From a virus: a DNA stretch of 64,000 nucleotides. Position 1 is the first letter of the stretch, and each line of letters starts with the position of its first letter. Location of the stretch: IMG/VR virus record IMGVR_UViG_3300038465_000091, positions 1 to 64,000 of that record; one strand, written 5' to 3'. Both the position numbers and the translations under genes were made by a program. This document shows, piece by piece, positions 8,223 to 16,339 of this stretch. Below the pieces are notes generated by a model. The model did no database searches and was not told the origin of the DNA. It saw only the letters and a list, made by a program, of their open reading frames with translations.

Positions 8223-11200
8223 GGGTCACCTGCTTCAGGAATTCCTCCGGCACGTGGTCGAGCTTCTTTCCCGTCACAGTCACGACCTTACCGCCGATCT
8301 TGATATTGACGGTGTTCGGCCCCCTGCCTAGAGCTTCCTTGAGTTGCCGCTGAAGTTCCGCGTTGGTCTGCACCTCATCGATCAATTCGTAGATGGGCTC
8401 GGTCCCGTGTAACTCTGCCAAAATCTTCGGTAGGTTAGCGACAGCCTCAGCGTGCTTTTCAGCTTCAGCTTTGTCCTTGGCGGCACGCTCGGATTCCATC
8501 TCCCGCATGGTCTCCGCATTCATTCTATGAGCAACCTCGGCGATGGCAGCCTGATCTATCGTTGCGGGGATCGTAGCAGTGATCTCATTCTCCGATACAG
8601 TGATGAGCGGAAGCTCGGCTTGGACTTCTTCACCGAGGATGAGCAGCGTCGGACGGATAACCTTCGCATCCAACGGAATCGCCCCTGAGTATCCGAACGA
8701 CGGCATCATGCCGCGATCTTTCGCAGTAAGGCCGACACGTTGCTCGTACTGTTCCAACGTTTCCATCGTGGCATCCTGTCCATCAGGCACGTGGTCAATC
8801 GTCCAGTATTCATGCAACTGAAGAATGGCGATCAGAATGCGCTGGGTTTCCTTGGGGTTCTTCGCCTTATCGAGAGCGTTGATCGTTTCGTACACGTCCG
8901 TATCGTGCACGCGACCGACAGCCCGTGGATGCAGGTTCTCTATCATCCAAGCCTTGACTTTTCCAACTTTGATCGGATCGCCCGATGTCAGGGAGTTGAG
9001 CATAGCCTTGACAGACTTGGAGTCAAACAGGTCGGGCAGGTATCTCTCCATGCCTTCGACGTGCGTCCAAGCGTAGGCTTTCTTCGGGTCCGTAGCGTTC
9101 CAGTCAACATCCCAGCTATGCCCGTATTCCGCATCGCACTCAATCGGCACGGGCCACTTCATCTGCTCGTGGTACTTGCGGAGCTTCATGAGGCGGGTGA
9201 CACGCGGCAGAATGAACGGGACGTACTCGTTCTTCACCGAGAAATCAACTTCGTCGTGCACCGACGTATGCAGACGGAACACCGACTGTATCAACGGGTC
9301 GCTTTCCACCCACTTACGGAGGCGGTTCAATGCAATACGCATGAAGTCTCCGCAGATGCCTTGAATGGGAGCGTTGACGGCGATACGTTGGACCTTGCCG
9401 ATGAACTTGTTGTACTCCATCGCGTTGCGGACGCCCGAATCAGGGTCTTTCCACAGGCGGTCGGCGCGACCTTTATACTTCTGGTAATCCGCGTCGTTCC
9501 CCGCCTTCTTTGCCTGCTCCGCTTCGCGGTTGTTTCCATAGTATTCGTAAAGGTTATGACGTTCTTCGTCAAACGGCTTGTGCAGGTGCAGGGCTTCCAA
9601 TGCCGAGTTGAAGTTGATGACGCGACCCGTCGAGGTTTCGCAAATCATCTCGGTCTTCGCCTTCGTCTGTTTCATCTGCACGAACTCGGCAAACTTAGGC
9701 ACGCCTTCCCAATATTTATCCACCATCTTCTTGCAATCTTCCTTGGTGATATTGGGGTCTTTTTCCTTCATGTTGAGGTAGATGGCGTGCTCAGTGCCGC
9801 CATACAGGAGGGCGAAGTTGATGATCTTAGCGATATCGCGGAAGCCCTTCTTCTTGTCGGCTGAAGTGTTCGGGTCGTTGAATTCGGGGAAGACGTTGGA
9901 CGCAGTTAGGGTGTGGAAATCGCCCTTGCCCTTAAGGAATTCGTCAATGAACTTTGGCTCACCGCTCATGTTGGCGGCGGCTCGCATCTCGATGTTCGAA
10001 TAGTCAACGGAGAACCACGTCCAGCCCGGGGGCGAACACATCAGCACACGCAGGTTGACGACTTCGTTGGCATCCATCTGCGTATCTTTGATGAGGATGC
10101 CGTATTTCTCCGCGCAAGACGTACACTTCGGGACAAGACAGATTGCGTATCCCGTGTACTGCCCGATGTGGTTCTTGATGATGCCTTTGGCTTTCTTGAT
10201 GACACCTTTCTCAAGATGGAAACAGGACGGGTCCAAGTCGGCTTCGGTGTACTCCTCCATCTCATCGAATGGAATTTCATCGGGCGACAGTACGTTGCCG
10301 TGCACACGCCACTGCTTTTCGGGCTCGACCTTCTTGACGCCCTGCGGGTTCATACCGAAGCCGCCGTCTTCCTCGAAGTCCCCGCCTGATGCCGATAGAC
10401 GACCGCCAGCTACCGTGCTCTGTCGCAAGTGAATACGGGCGGACAAGTCCTTCGGGTCATACCGCAGGTTGGCTGGGTGGAGTGCTCCGTACTTCTTGAA
10501 CTCCATAAGGGTCTTAAGGAATTCATCATCTGGATGGTCTTTCACCAAGTCGTCGATGGCATCGCTATCGCAGGACGGGGCTCCAGCCTTCTTTGTCCAG
10601 TGCTCGATCTCGTACCCCTTGACCCCGTATAGAAGCTTCTGCAACTGCGGGCCGCTGCCGGGGTTGAACTTGTCATCCTCGTTGACCTTGCCCTCTTCAT
10701 CAGCGGGCTCCTTAAACCCAGCCTCAAGAGCTAGATTGCGGAGCTTGTTGTACAGACTGTCGAGCAGCCCTTGGTGCCACTTGGCGGTTCGCCCGTGACG
10801 CTCGGTGTCGATCAGGAACCGTTGACGCTCAACGAAGATGATGCTGTCCACCAACTCGTGGTCGATGCGGTGCGGCAGGCGACGGCTACGTGCCAAATCC
10901 TTCATCTTCTGCCACAGGAGCCACGTGCAGATGGCATCACCTGCGGCATACCAAAGAGCAATGTCCGTGGGAACCCATGTGAACGGGGCGTACACGTTCT
11001 TCTTGCCGTGCTTTTTATCCTGTTGGGACAGGGCCTTTATCTCTTCTTCCGTGCAATTGCAGAGAGGCTTCTTGGTCAGCGGGCACACCACGGCTTTGAC
11101 TACGGAGATTTCTTCTATCTCGATCTGCTCGATACCCAGCACGGTCTTGGACAACGCCTTCAAACCACCAGCGGAGCCCGTGTACTTCTGCTTTTTATCA

Positions 11201-11826
11201 CCCAGATCGGCCTTGGGGTCATTGATGTACGCGAGGGACTGCACGTCTTCGAAGTGCGGATAACCGCGTAGATTGATGCCCAGACACAGACGTATGACTT
11301 CGCGGTCAAATTTCGCGTTGTAGAAAATCAGATGGCAGCGGTCGAAGAGGTATTGGAGGATGCGACGTGCGGCTTCACGGGGGACGTTCTTGCCCCTCTC
11401 GTGATTGATCGGAACATAGATGCCCTCAACACCGTCCGCGCTCAAGCAGACACCAGCGATCTCAACCTTGACTTCGTAGGTCAACTCATACGAGCCGTCT
11501 GGTTGCTCCTGCATGTCGATCAGGATTCGAGTATCGAGACCATTGCCTTCGGTGTCTACCGCGAGAGCGGGGGACGTTTCTTTGCCGTATGTGTGGTGAC
11601 GAGACTTGTCCGCGAGCAGATTGTCTACCCACGCTTGAAGGGCTTCTTCCGTATCCAGCAGTTTGAAGGCTTTCTCAGCCATCCACGGCTTCTTGATCTT
11701 CTCAATGTCTAGCTCGCGAAGACGAGCCCGATACATGGAACGGAGATCGGACGGCGGCTTTGGTTTCTTGACCTTCTTGGTCCGCTTGAGCTTGACCTCG
11801 CCCGTGTCCTGTTGAATCTTTGCCAT
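8215..11826 (-). CDS. DNA polymerase family A with 3'-5' exonuclease
   Basis: 1203 residues. The DEDD exonuclease motif is VDTEGNGLD at residues 90-98, with FYNAKFDREV and AGDAICTWLLW further on. Polymerase motif A is WFSVDYSNIEMR, motif B RDIAKIINFALLYGG and motif C HTSVHDEVDF, all intact. A C-terminal extension of about 250 residues after motif C, with an Ala/Glu-rich helix, is unlike bacterial Pol I. There is no 5'-3' exonuclease domain. This is the likely replicative polymerase, with the primase upstream on the same strand. Two small genes overlap its start. Confidence 0.97.
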   Translation of the reverse strand: MAKIQQDTGEVKLKRTKKVKKPKPPSDLRSMYRARLRELDIEKIKKPWMAEKAFKLLDTEEALQAWVDNLLADKSRHHTYGKETSPALAVDTEGNGLDTRILIDMQEQPDGSYELTYEVKVEIAGVCLSADGVEGIYVPINHERGKNVPREAARRILQYLFDRCHLIFYNAKFDREVIRLCLGINLRGYPHFEDVQSLAYINDPKADLGDKKQKYTGSAGGLKALSKTVLGIEQIEIEEISVVKAVVCPLTKKPLCNCTEEEIKALSQQDKKHGKKNVYAPFTWVPTDIALWYAAGDAICTWLLWQKMKDLARSRRLPHRIDHELVDSIIFVERQRFLIDTERHGRTAKWHQGLLDSLYNKLRNLALEAGFKEPADEEGKVNEDDKFNPGSGPQLQKLLYGVKGYEIEHWTKKAGAPSCDSDAIDDLVKDHPDDEFLKTLMEFKKYGALHPANLRYDPKDLSARIHLRQSTVAGGRLSASGGDFEEDGGFGMNPQGVKKVEPEKQWRVHGNVLSPDEIPFDEMEEYTEADLDPSCFHLEKGVIKKAKGIIKNHIGQYTGYAICLVPKCTSCAEKYGILIKDTQMDANEVVNLRVLMCSPPGWTWFSVDYSNIEMRAAANMSGEPKFIDEFLKGKGDFHTLTASNVFPEFNDPNTSADKKKGFRDIAKIINFALLYGGTEHAIYLNMKEKDPNITKEDCKKMVDKYWEGVPKFAEFVQMKQTKAKTEMICETSTGRVINFNSALEALHLHKPFDEERHNLYEYYGNNREAEQAKKAGNDADYQKYKGRADRLWKDPDSGVRNAMEYNKFIGKVQRIAVNAPIQGICGDFMRIALNRLRKWVESDPLIQSVFRLHTSVHDEVDFSVKNEYVPFILPRVTRLMKLRKYHEQMKWPVPIECDAEYGHSWDVDWNATDPKKAYAWTHVEGMERYLPDLFDSKSVKAMLNSLTSGDPIKVGKVKAWMIENLHPRAVGRVHDTDVYETINALDKAKNPKETQRILIAILQLHEYWTIDHVPDGQDATMETLEQYEQRVGLTAKDRGMMPSFGYSGAIPLDAKVIRPTLLILGEEVQAELPLITVSENEITATIPATIDQAAIAEVAHRMNAETMREMESERAAKDKAEAEKHAEAVANLPKILAELHGTEPIYELIDEVQTNAELQRQLKEALGRGPNTVNIKIGGKVVTVTGKKLDHVPEEFLKQVTLA

Positions 11827-12023
11827 TATTCCTCTAACTCGTACAAGGCGTTGAGGAAATCCAGAAGATAGTCGTCAACTGGTTCATCAATTTGCAAGTT
11901 TTGAACATGGAGCAATCCGCCTTCTTGATCCGCTCGACAGTGTAAACAAACACAGCCTTCATACACAAAATCGGTATGTCGGCATGGAGCACCAGTGATG
12001 GGGTCGGAGCACTTGACTGCCAT
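11826..12023 (-). CDS. Small Cys-rich protein, unknown
   Basis: 65 residues, with Cys pairs (CRH, CVCLHC) that may bind zinc and an acidic C-terminus. It is translationally coupled to the polymerase (stop/start overlap at 11826) and to the gene upstream. Confidence 0.65.
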   Translation of the reverse strand: MAVKCSDPITGAPCRHTDFVYEGCVCLHCRADQEGGLLHVQNLQIDEPVDDYLLDFLNALYELEE

Positions 12024-12289
12024 TAGAACCTCCTTAACGCCAGCCCACTCATGCCCGGACGCTTGACTTCAGTCAACACGCCGTCCTTCAATTCAACGTC
12101 GGCGTATAGCTCGAACATCGCCCGCGCCTGACCCTTGAAACACCGCTTGATGCAATTGAATCCAACGGGTTTTTGGATGATCCTCGTACCGCCGTTGGCA
12201 CCTGTGGCGGCTATGGGCTTGGTGATGGTGTCGTACTTCTCTTTGTCGGCGAAAATCTTACCGCAGTAGATGCAGCGTGGTTTTAGCAT
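12023..12289 (-). CDS. Small zinc-finger-like protein, unknown
   Basis: 88 residues. CIYCGKIF at the N-terminus and CIKRC midway could form a zinc site. It overlaps the next gene by one base, so it belongs to the primase-polymerase operon. Confidence 0.6.
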   Translation of the reverse strand: MLKPRCIYCGKIFADKEKYDTITKPIAATGANGGTRIIQKPVGFNCIKRCFKGQARAMFELYADVELKDGVLTEVKRPGMSGLALRRF

Positions 12290-12294
12290 TTGGG

Positions 12295-12975
12295 TTATTC
12301 CTTGTCGTCCAGAATTCGATTTACCGCCTCTTGTCCTAATACTCTCGCCAGACGCATTGCGGCTTTGAAATGTAGCTTTGTCGCTTCTTCGGGTTCGCGG
12401 GCCTTCTTAGCCTCGTCCGCCCCCTTCTCGAAATCGAGAGCACCGAAGTAAACGTGGATGTACTCCACGGCTAACTCGTAATCTTTCGATGTTCTAACAT
12501 CTTTGACAGCGCGAACGAGGAATGGTTCAGACAGATCACTGAAGGTGACCTCTGTTGTGATCTCTTCGTCCTCGTCTTGCTCGATGAGAACATCTGGAAG
12601 TGCGGGGAGTTCGAATTCCTTTTCGATCCATTTGAGGGCCTGCACCCACGTGCATCCGAGGGATTCTTTTACAAAGCGGATGTGATCGTAATAGCCCTTA
12701 CCTGCGGGGCAACCAAAACAGAAGCCATCGTTGGAGCCGCGATAGACCTGAAAAGACGGCGTGGAGTCAGTGCCGTGGAAAGGGCAACTGATTTTATCTC
12801 CCACGTTGCGGACGAAGTGGGCAACTACGTCATCGAACCGAACGTCTTCGCGGATTCGTTCAATTCGCCGGGGATTGATGCCCCGTATGACTCCCGCCCG
12901 ATAAAGTTTATCAGCCGTGCGCTTCTGGAAATCTACATCTTGAACGTCGGGTGCTTCGGTGTATTTGTCTGGCAC
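12295..12975 (-). CDS. DNA primase, CHC2 zinc-finger part only
   Basis: 226 residues. C64-x2-H67, then C86-x2-C89 (CPFHGTDSTPSF, CFGCPAG) is the DnaG-type CHC2 zinc finger that reads template DNA. No TOPRIM catalytic domain follows; the C-terminal half is acidic and helical, so the catalytic part must be encoded elsewhere. GTG 12975 is chosen because GAGGG lies just upstream and a TATTAG box lies at about 12985; a longer TTG start would include that box. Confidence 0.85.
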   Translation of the reverse strand: MPDKYTEAPDVQDVDFQKRTADKLYRAGVIRGINPRRIERIREDVRFDDVVAHFVRNVGDKISCPFHGTDSTPSFQVYRGSNDGFCFGCPAGKGYYDHIRFVKESLGCTWVQALKWIEKEFELPALPDVLIEQDEDEEITTEVTFSDLSEPFLVRAVKDVRTSKDYELAVEYIHVYFGALDFEKGADEAKKAREPEEATKLHFKAAMRLARVLGQEAVNRILDDKE

Positions 12976-12984
12976 GCTGCCCTC

Positions 12985-13017
12985 TGTGTCTAATACCAAA
13001 ATTTTGAGAATAGTCAA
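12985..13017 (-). promoter_or_regulatory. Promoter TTGACT-16-TATTAG
   Basis: TTGACT is followed, 16 nt later, by TATTAG preceded by TGG on the minus strand: a near-consensus sigma-70 promoter with an extended -10. It would drive the primase-polymerase operon. This is one of the few boxes here with a well-placed -35. Confidence 0.65.
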
Positions 13018-13235
13018 CCAAAATAAAGGGCTGTGGCGGCACTACTTAAAAATGCAACAGTGCCGTTGTGTTTCGCAACATTGGAAAAATGCACAGAACA
13101 CAGGGGTTACACCGAGATCGGGTTTTATCTGTTGCGAATCGCAACAAAATAATTCCGTCGTGTAAATGTAAGATACTGAGGGGTAAGGACTTAGAGTTTG
13201 GCTGTTTAATTGCTATAGTAACAGTGGAGGTTATC

Positions 13236-13871
13236 ATGACAGTCATTCTGGTTCTGCTCACGTTCATTCTCTTCCTGCTGATCGATTACTTCAAGAGTCG
13301 CGGCAAGGTTCCTGTTCCCGCCACAGCCTATCAGGTGTCGCGACCGCTCACACCCGCGCTCGTAAACGGCTTCAGTGTGCCGACGAATCTCCTCTACCAC
13401 CCCGCCCACACGTGGGCTCTCAAAGAATCCCCCTCGCTCGTGCGCGTAGGCATGGACGACTTCGCATCCAAGCTGATCGGCAAGATCGATTCGATCACGC
13501 TACCGCAGCGTAACACATGGGTACGACAGGGACAACGGTTCGCCACGGTCACCCGTGATGGTCGCACCGTTGATCTGATTTCGCCGATTGAGGGTATCGT
13601 GACCGATGTCAACTCTGACGCCATTCGCGACCCCGAGGCCGCACGCAAGGACGCCTATAGCGGCTGGCTCATGACTGTGGACTCGCCCGACCAGAAGACA
13701 TGCCTCCGCAACCTGTTCAACGGCAGCATGGCACGATTGTGGATCGAAGAGGCCGTAGATCGCCTGCACCCCGCCATGGCACAGGACGGCGGCGAAGCGT
13801 GCAACGACTTCCTGACAGGGATGGGGAGCAGGGATTGGGAGGCAACTACTCGGGAATTCTTGCTCAACTAA
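13236..13871 (+). CDS. Membrane-anchored GcvH-like protein without lipoyl lysine
   Basis: 211 residues. The N-terminal membrane helix is residues 2-17. Residues 54-150 match the glycine cleavage H-protein fold: HPAHTW (58-60), VGMDDFASKLIGKID, then the turn where lipoyl-lysine normally sits (VTRDGRT, 105-111), SPIEGIVTDVN, and SGWLMTV. The attachment lysine is replaced by Gly-Arg, so it cannot carry lipoate there. It stands alone on the plus strand with its own GGAGG site and terminator, like acquired cargo. Function unknown; similar membrane-linked H-like proteins occur in bacteria. Confidence 0.8.
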   Translation: MTVILVLLTFILFLLIDYFKSRGKVPVPATAYQVSRPLTPALVNGFSVPTNLLYHPAHTWALKESPSLVRVGMDDFASKLIGKIDSITLPQRNTWVRQGQRFATVTRDGRTVDLISPIEGIVTDVNSDAIRDPEAARKDAYSGWLMTVDSPDQKTCLRNLFNGSMARLWIEEAVDRLHPAMAQDGGEACNDFLTGMGSRDWEATTREFLLN

Positions 13872-13889
13872 AGATTTTTTCGACCAACC

Positions 13890-13927
13890 GAGCCTCCTAC
13901 CCCCCAATATATAGGTAGGAGGCTTTT
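13890..13927 (+). terminator. Rho-independent terminator after GcvH-like gene
   Basis: An 11-bp stem (13891-13901 with 13914-13924) is followed by TTTT. Its 3' arm contains the GGAGG that is the only ribosome-binding site of the next small gene, so the hairpin would hide that site. Confidence 0.8.
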
Positions 13928-13930
13928 CTC

Positions 13931-14059
13931 ATGGCAAACGACAGCGGTCTGTGGAAACTTGTGGTGTACCCCTTTGTGGCGGGAATTGTGTTCACGGGAG
14001 CGGTGTACGGCGGGGTGCGCTGGTTAATCTATTTCGCGCATCACATTGCTTGGAAATAA
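13931..14059 (+). CDS. Small single-helix membrane protein
   Basis: 42 residues with one membrane helix (WKLVVYPFVAGIVFTGAVYG). ATG lies 7 nt after GGAGG, which is inside the terminator hairpin of the preceding gene. It may be made only when the hairpin is opened by readthrough or on a shorter transcript. Confidence 0.6.
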   Translation: MANDSGLWKLVVYPFVAGIVFTGAVYGGVRWLIYFAHHIAWK

Positions 14060-14135
14060 TGGTGGGAAGGGGGAGAATCGAACTCCCATCTCCTGTTTTT
14101 CAGACAGGCGCTAAGTCCACATCAGCTACCGACCC
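14060..14135 (-). tRNA. tRNA-Phe (GAA), first copy
   Basis: Anticodon loop CTGAAAA on a CCTGT/ACAGG stem; T-loop TTCGATT; encoded CCA. The acceptor GGGTCGG/CCTTCCC has two internal mismatches (4-69 and 5-68), shared with the neighbouring Phe tRNA. Confidence 0.8.
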
Positions 14136-14154
14136 ATTATGATAGGTGGAATTT

Positions 14155-14231
14155 TGGTGGGAAGGGAGGGATTTGAACCCCCGACGCCAGCCTCTTCAGG
14201 GCTGCGCTCTACCGGGCTGAGCTACCGACCC
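14155..14231 (-). tRNA. tRNA-Phe (GAA), second copy
   Basis: Anticodon loop CTGAAGA (G37) on CAGCC/GGCTG; regular D-arm; encoded CCA. Same mismatched acceptor as the copy at 14060, which suggests tandem duplication. Confidence 0.85.
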
Positions 14232-14237
14232 ACATGA

Positions 14238-14303
14238 TTACAGGCCCCCGCCCATGACGGCGGGGATGGTAAACAAGTCGAGGATGCGGTAGATGCGGTT
14301 CAT
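14238..14303 (-). CDS. 21-residue ORF upstream of tRNA-Phe pair
   Basis: ATG with AGTAGG upstream, ending 6 nt before the second tRNA-Phe. It has one Phe codon and a CCCCGCC...GGGCGGGG hairpin inside. It could be a leader peptide, as proposed for other tRNA operons here, but the support is weak. Confidence 0.3.
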   Translation of the reverse strand: MNRIYRILDLFTIPAVMGGGL

Positions 14304-14394
14304 AGTTTTAACCTACTGAGTAATCGAAGGACGGGCGGTCAACCGTAGTCAACCCCCGTCCCTCGCGGTAATGCCAGCCTGAAGCCAAAAGGCT

Positions 14395-14575
14395 CCAGTT
14401 TCCCCTGACAGGGCGAGCGATTCGTAACCGTGAGGTGTCAGCCTCAGAGGTCTTTATCGCCCCTTGTAACTGGCAATTAGAAAAAACCAGCGTCGGGTGG
14501 GACCTCCTAGCTGGCGCAGTCGATGCTTTGTCCCACGGTACTTGAGGAAGGCGTTCTAAACCTGTGCCATTGTCT
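14395..14575 (-). ncRNA. Candidate structured RNA with H-type pseudoknot
   Basis: In the 300-base gap 14304-14605, CCAGC (14487) can pair with GCTGG (14510) while GTGGGAC (14497) pairs with GTCCCAC (14530), an interleaved pseudoknot. CTGACA/TGTCAG closes another stem near 14415-14450. No ORF fits. It lies in the tRNA-Phe transcript region. The coding strand is inferred from neighbouring genes. Confidence 0.35.
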
Positions 14576-14605
14576 CGGCTCGGTCATTCTGGCCCCTCCC
14601 CAAAC

Positions 14606-14854
14606 TTAAAATCTTTTCTTTGCTAATTGAACCTTGCGGTTCCGAATCTGCCGCACGCCCTCGGCGCACTGGCAAGCTTTCTGCAAGGCTAAACACGTTC
14701 CACAAAAGGATTCGGAAATCAAAATACTGCTGTTGATTCCCTCTTTGAAGTACGGATTGCAGCTATACTCCATGTTGCACGGTTCCAACTTAGTGCCTTT
14801 CTGATCCGCGTGGTTTTTCACGTTGTTCAGAAAAATACAAGTATCACAACCCAT
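14606..14854 (-). CDS. Cys-rich small protein
   Basis: 82 residues with eight Cys (CDTC, PCNMEYSC, CGTC, CQC), probably metal binding. Unknown family. The ATG follows AAGAGAGAAAAG. It is transcribed toward the structured RNA at 14395. Confidence 0.55.
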   Translation of the reverse strand: MGCDTCIFLNNVKNHADQKGTKLEPCNMEYSCNPYFKEGINSSILISESFCGTCLALQKACQCAEGVRQIRNRKVQLAKKRF

Positions 14855-14910
14855 CTTTTCTCTCTTTCAAAGCGTCGGCGGGGCTTTCGCCCCGCCGTTG
14901 GTCGGGGCCA

Positions 14911-14981
14911 CTTGGTTTACGTCCAAGAACGGGGGCGAGACGGCGAACCGTTTACCCTCCACCACTCGGTTTACGTCCGAG
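14911..14981 (-). repeat. Two covarying hairpins with identical loops
   Basis: CTTGG-TTTACGT-CCAAG at 14911-14927 and CTCGG-TTTACGT-CCGAG at 14965-14981. The single stem difference is compensated on the other side; loop and 3' flank (AGAACG) are identical. This is evidence for selected RNA structure in the gap 14855-14990, which also holds a GGCGGGG/CCCCGCC hairpin at 14877-14897. Confidence 0.6.
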
Positions 14982-14990
14982 AACGTGAAC

Positions 14991-15290
14991 TTATCCGCAG
15001 ATTTCAGGCCCGCAGCTTTCGGCGTTACCCGTGCTCTCGTTGGGCTCGTACACTTTAGCTGCGTAAACGTACTCACCTTCGGCGAAAGGTCCTGCCGAAG
15101 CATTGACCAGCATGTACCCCAGTTTAGCCAATGTGTCGGCGTTTGTCAAGAGGCGCATTTTATTGGTCGTCTGACCGTAATGCGAAGCTTCAACTTCCAA
15201 CACTGGGCGACCCTTTGTATCTGTCGTAACGGCGAATTGCACTCCACCGCCCCCGATCTCCAAAAACACTTCATTCAAAGTCTCGCCCAT
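14991..15290 (-). CDS. Hypothetical protein downstream of large structured RNA
   Basis: 99 residues, beta-rich (VQFAVTTDTKGRPVLEVEASH). AAAGGATCGT precedes ATG 15290. Its upstream region is the roughly 960-nt structured RNA, so it may be on the same transcript. Family not recognised. Confidence 0.6.
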   Translation of the reverse strand: MGETLNEVFLEIGGGGVQFAVTTDTKGRPVLEVEASHYGQTTNKMRLLTNADTLAKLGYMLVNASAGPFAEGEYVYAAKVYEPNESTGNAESCGPEICG

Positions 15291-15295
15291 ACGAT

Positions 15296-16258
15296 CCTTT
15301 CAAAATGCTATTGGGACCTAGCTGCGACTGGCTACGCAGGGTCGTCGGCTCCCGCCGAAGGTCTTGCCTATCAAGCGTCCCAACAGCAATCTTCGCCCCC
15401 ACTGTTCTCGCGGTATTACCGTCCGATTGGATACGGAAGCGTTGCCCCAATTCTTGGGTTACCCGTTCAGGGGGAGCACCCACCCATCAATCTCAAAACT
15501 ATGCGGGCACGAGCTTGGTTAGGCTCCGACCTTCTGCCGTAGTTGCAACGGCCTCCCGATCTTGCTTAGTCGCCGCACAAACTTTCCCAGTCGGCAGGGA
15601 CTCCCGATTCTCCACCCTGCATGACCCCAGTCCCATTTAAGGGACACAGTTGAGCCTGTGCTCGAAGACTGTGCTGACCGCTTGGGTCTCCACGTTCGGA
15701 ATCCCGTCGCAGCGGGAACCCCTTCCAAACGCTTTAGCGTCTCTATTTCTGGATCGTGTCTATTTCCGCCACGACTGGAAAAACGATTGTGGCGGGGGAT
15801 AGCAGCCGTAAAACACGGCCCCACTAGGCTCACGCCCACGTTCTTTTGGTAAATCTCCCTTGAAGAACGATTGCTCATATCTCGTATCGTAGCTCGAACA
15901 GGAGCAGGACACAGAGACACCGCCACAAAATTACTACTCCCATCCGAGGCAGTTCGAACTGCTTGTCGGCGTCGGCTGTAACCAGCGAACGAGCGATTTG
16001 AGCTTACCTTTCGGCAGAGGCTTGCGGAGTTCGTTAAAAGCGGCCTGAGAAGCGATTTCACAGGTTTCACGCCGCACGCTTTTACGTTATGGCGGTTCCC
16101 CGAACAATGACTCCACTCAGGCACAAAGTCAAAGTCCAATGAGGACCTGCTAATCACAGCCGCTATTACGCGGCAACCTTACTTGTTGTCAGGCGGCTGT
16201 CGGCTTTGGCCCTGAGGATTTACACAGGAGCGACTCACCTATCATGACCTGACAACAA
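15296..16258 (-). ncRNA. Large (about 960 nt) structured non-coding RNA, GOLLD/ROOL-like candidate
   Basis: No gene fits on either strand, yet the minus strand is dense with helices: an 11-bp stem 16183-16193/16248-16258 at its 5' end, then hairpins at 15766-15795 (CCGCCAC/GTGGCGG), 15729-15740 (ACGC-TAAA-GCGT), 15703-15716, 15645-15660 and 15631-15644. Purine-rich unpaired segments are on the minus strand. It starts 2 nt after the CCA of tRNA-Met. Size and tRNA linkage match the giant ornate RNAs GOLLD and ROOL of phages; I cannot assign the family by eye. Confidence 0.6.
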
Positions 16259-16260
16259 AA

Positions 16261-16339
16261 TGGTTGCAGAGGCTTGGAGTCGCACCAAGTACACCGTTCG
16301 GCTTATGAGGCCGATGAGCCGCAGTTGCTCGATCCCTGC
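16261..16339 (-). tRNA. tRNA-Met (CAU), overlaps HNH gene
   Basis: Anticodon loop CTCATAA on TCGGC/GCCGA; T-arm CTTGG-TGCGACT-CCAAG (TGC instead of TTC); encoded CCA. The 5' half is also the last 12 codons of the HNH gene, whose stop TAA lies in the anticodon loop. Could be elongator Met or, if lysidine-modified, Ile. Confidence 0.7.

Noticed and set aside
8740-11271. Long plus-strand open frames opposite the DNA polymerase
   Set aside because: They are antisense to an intact polymerase with all motifs; high GC third positions leave open frames on the other strand.
15305-16157. Open frames of 111-212 codons inside the large RNA
   Set aside because: Composition is Arg/Ser-rich, no ribosome sites, and the region is full of helices; I read it as non-coding RNA.
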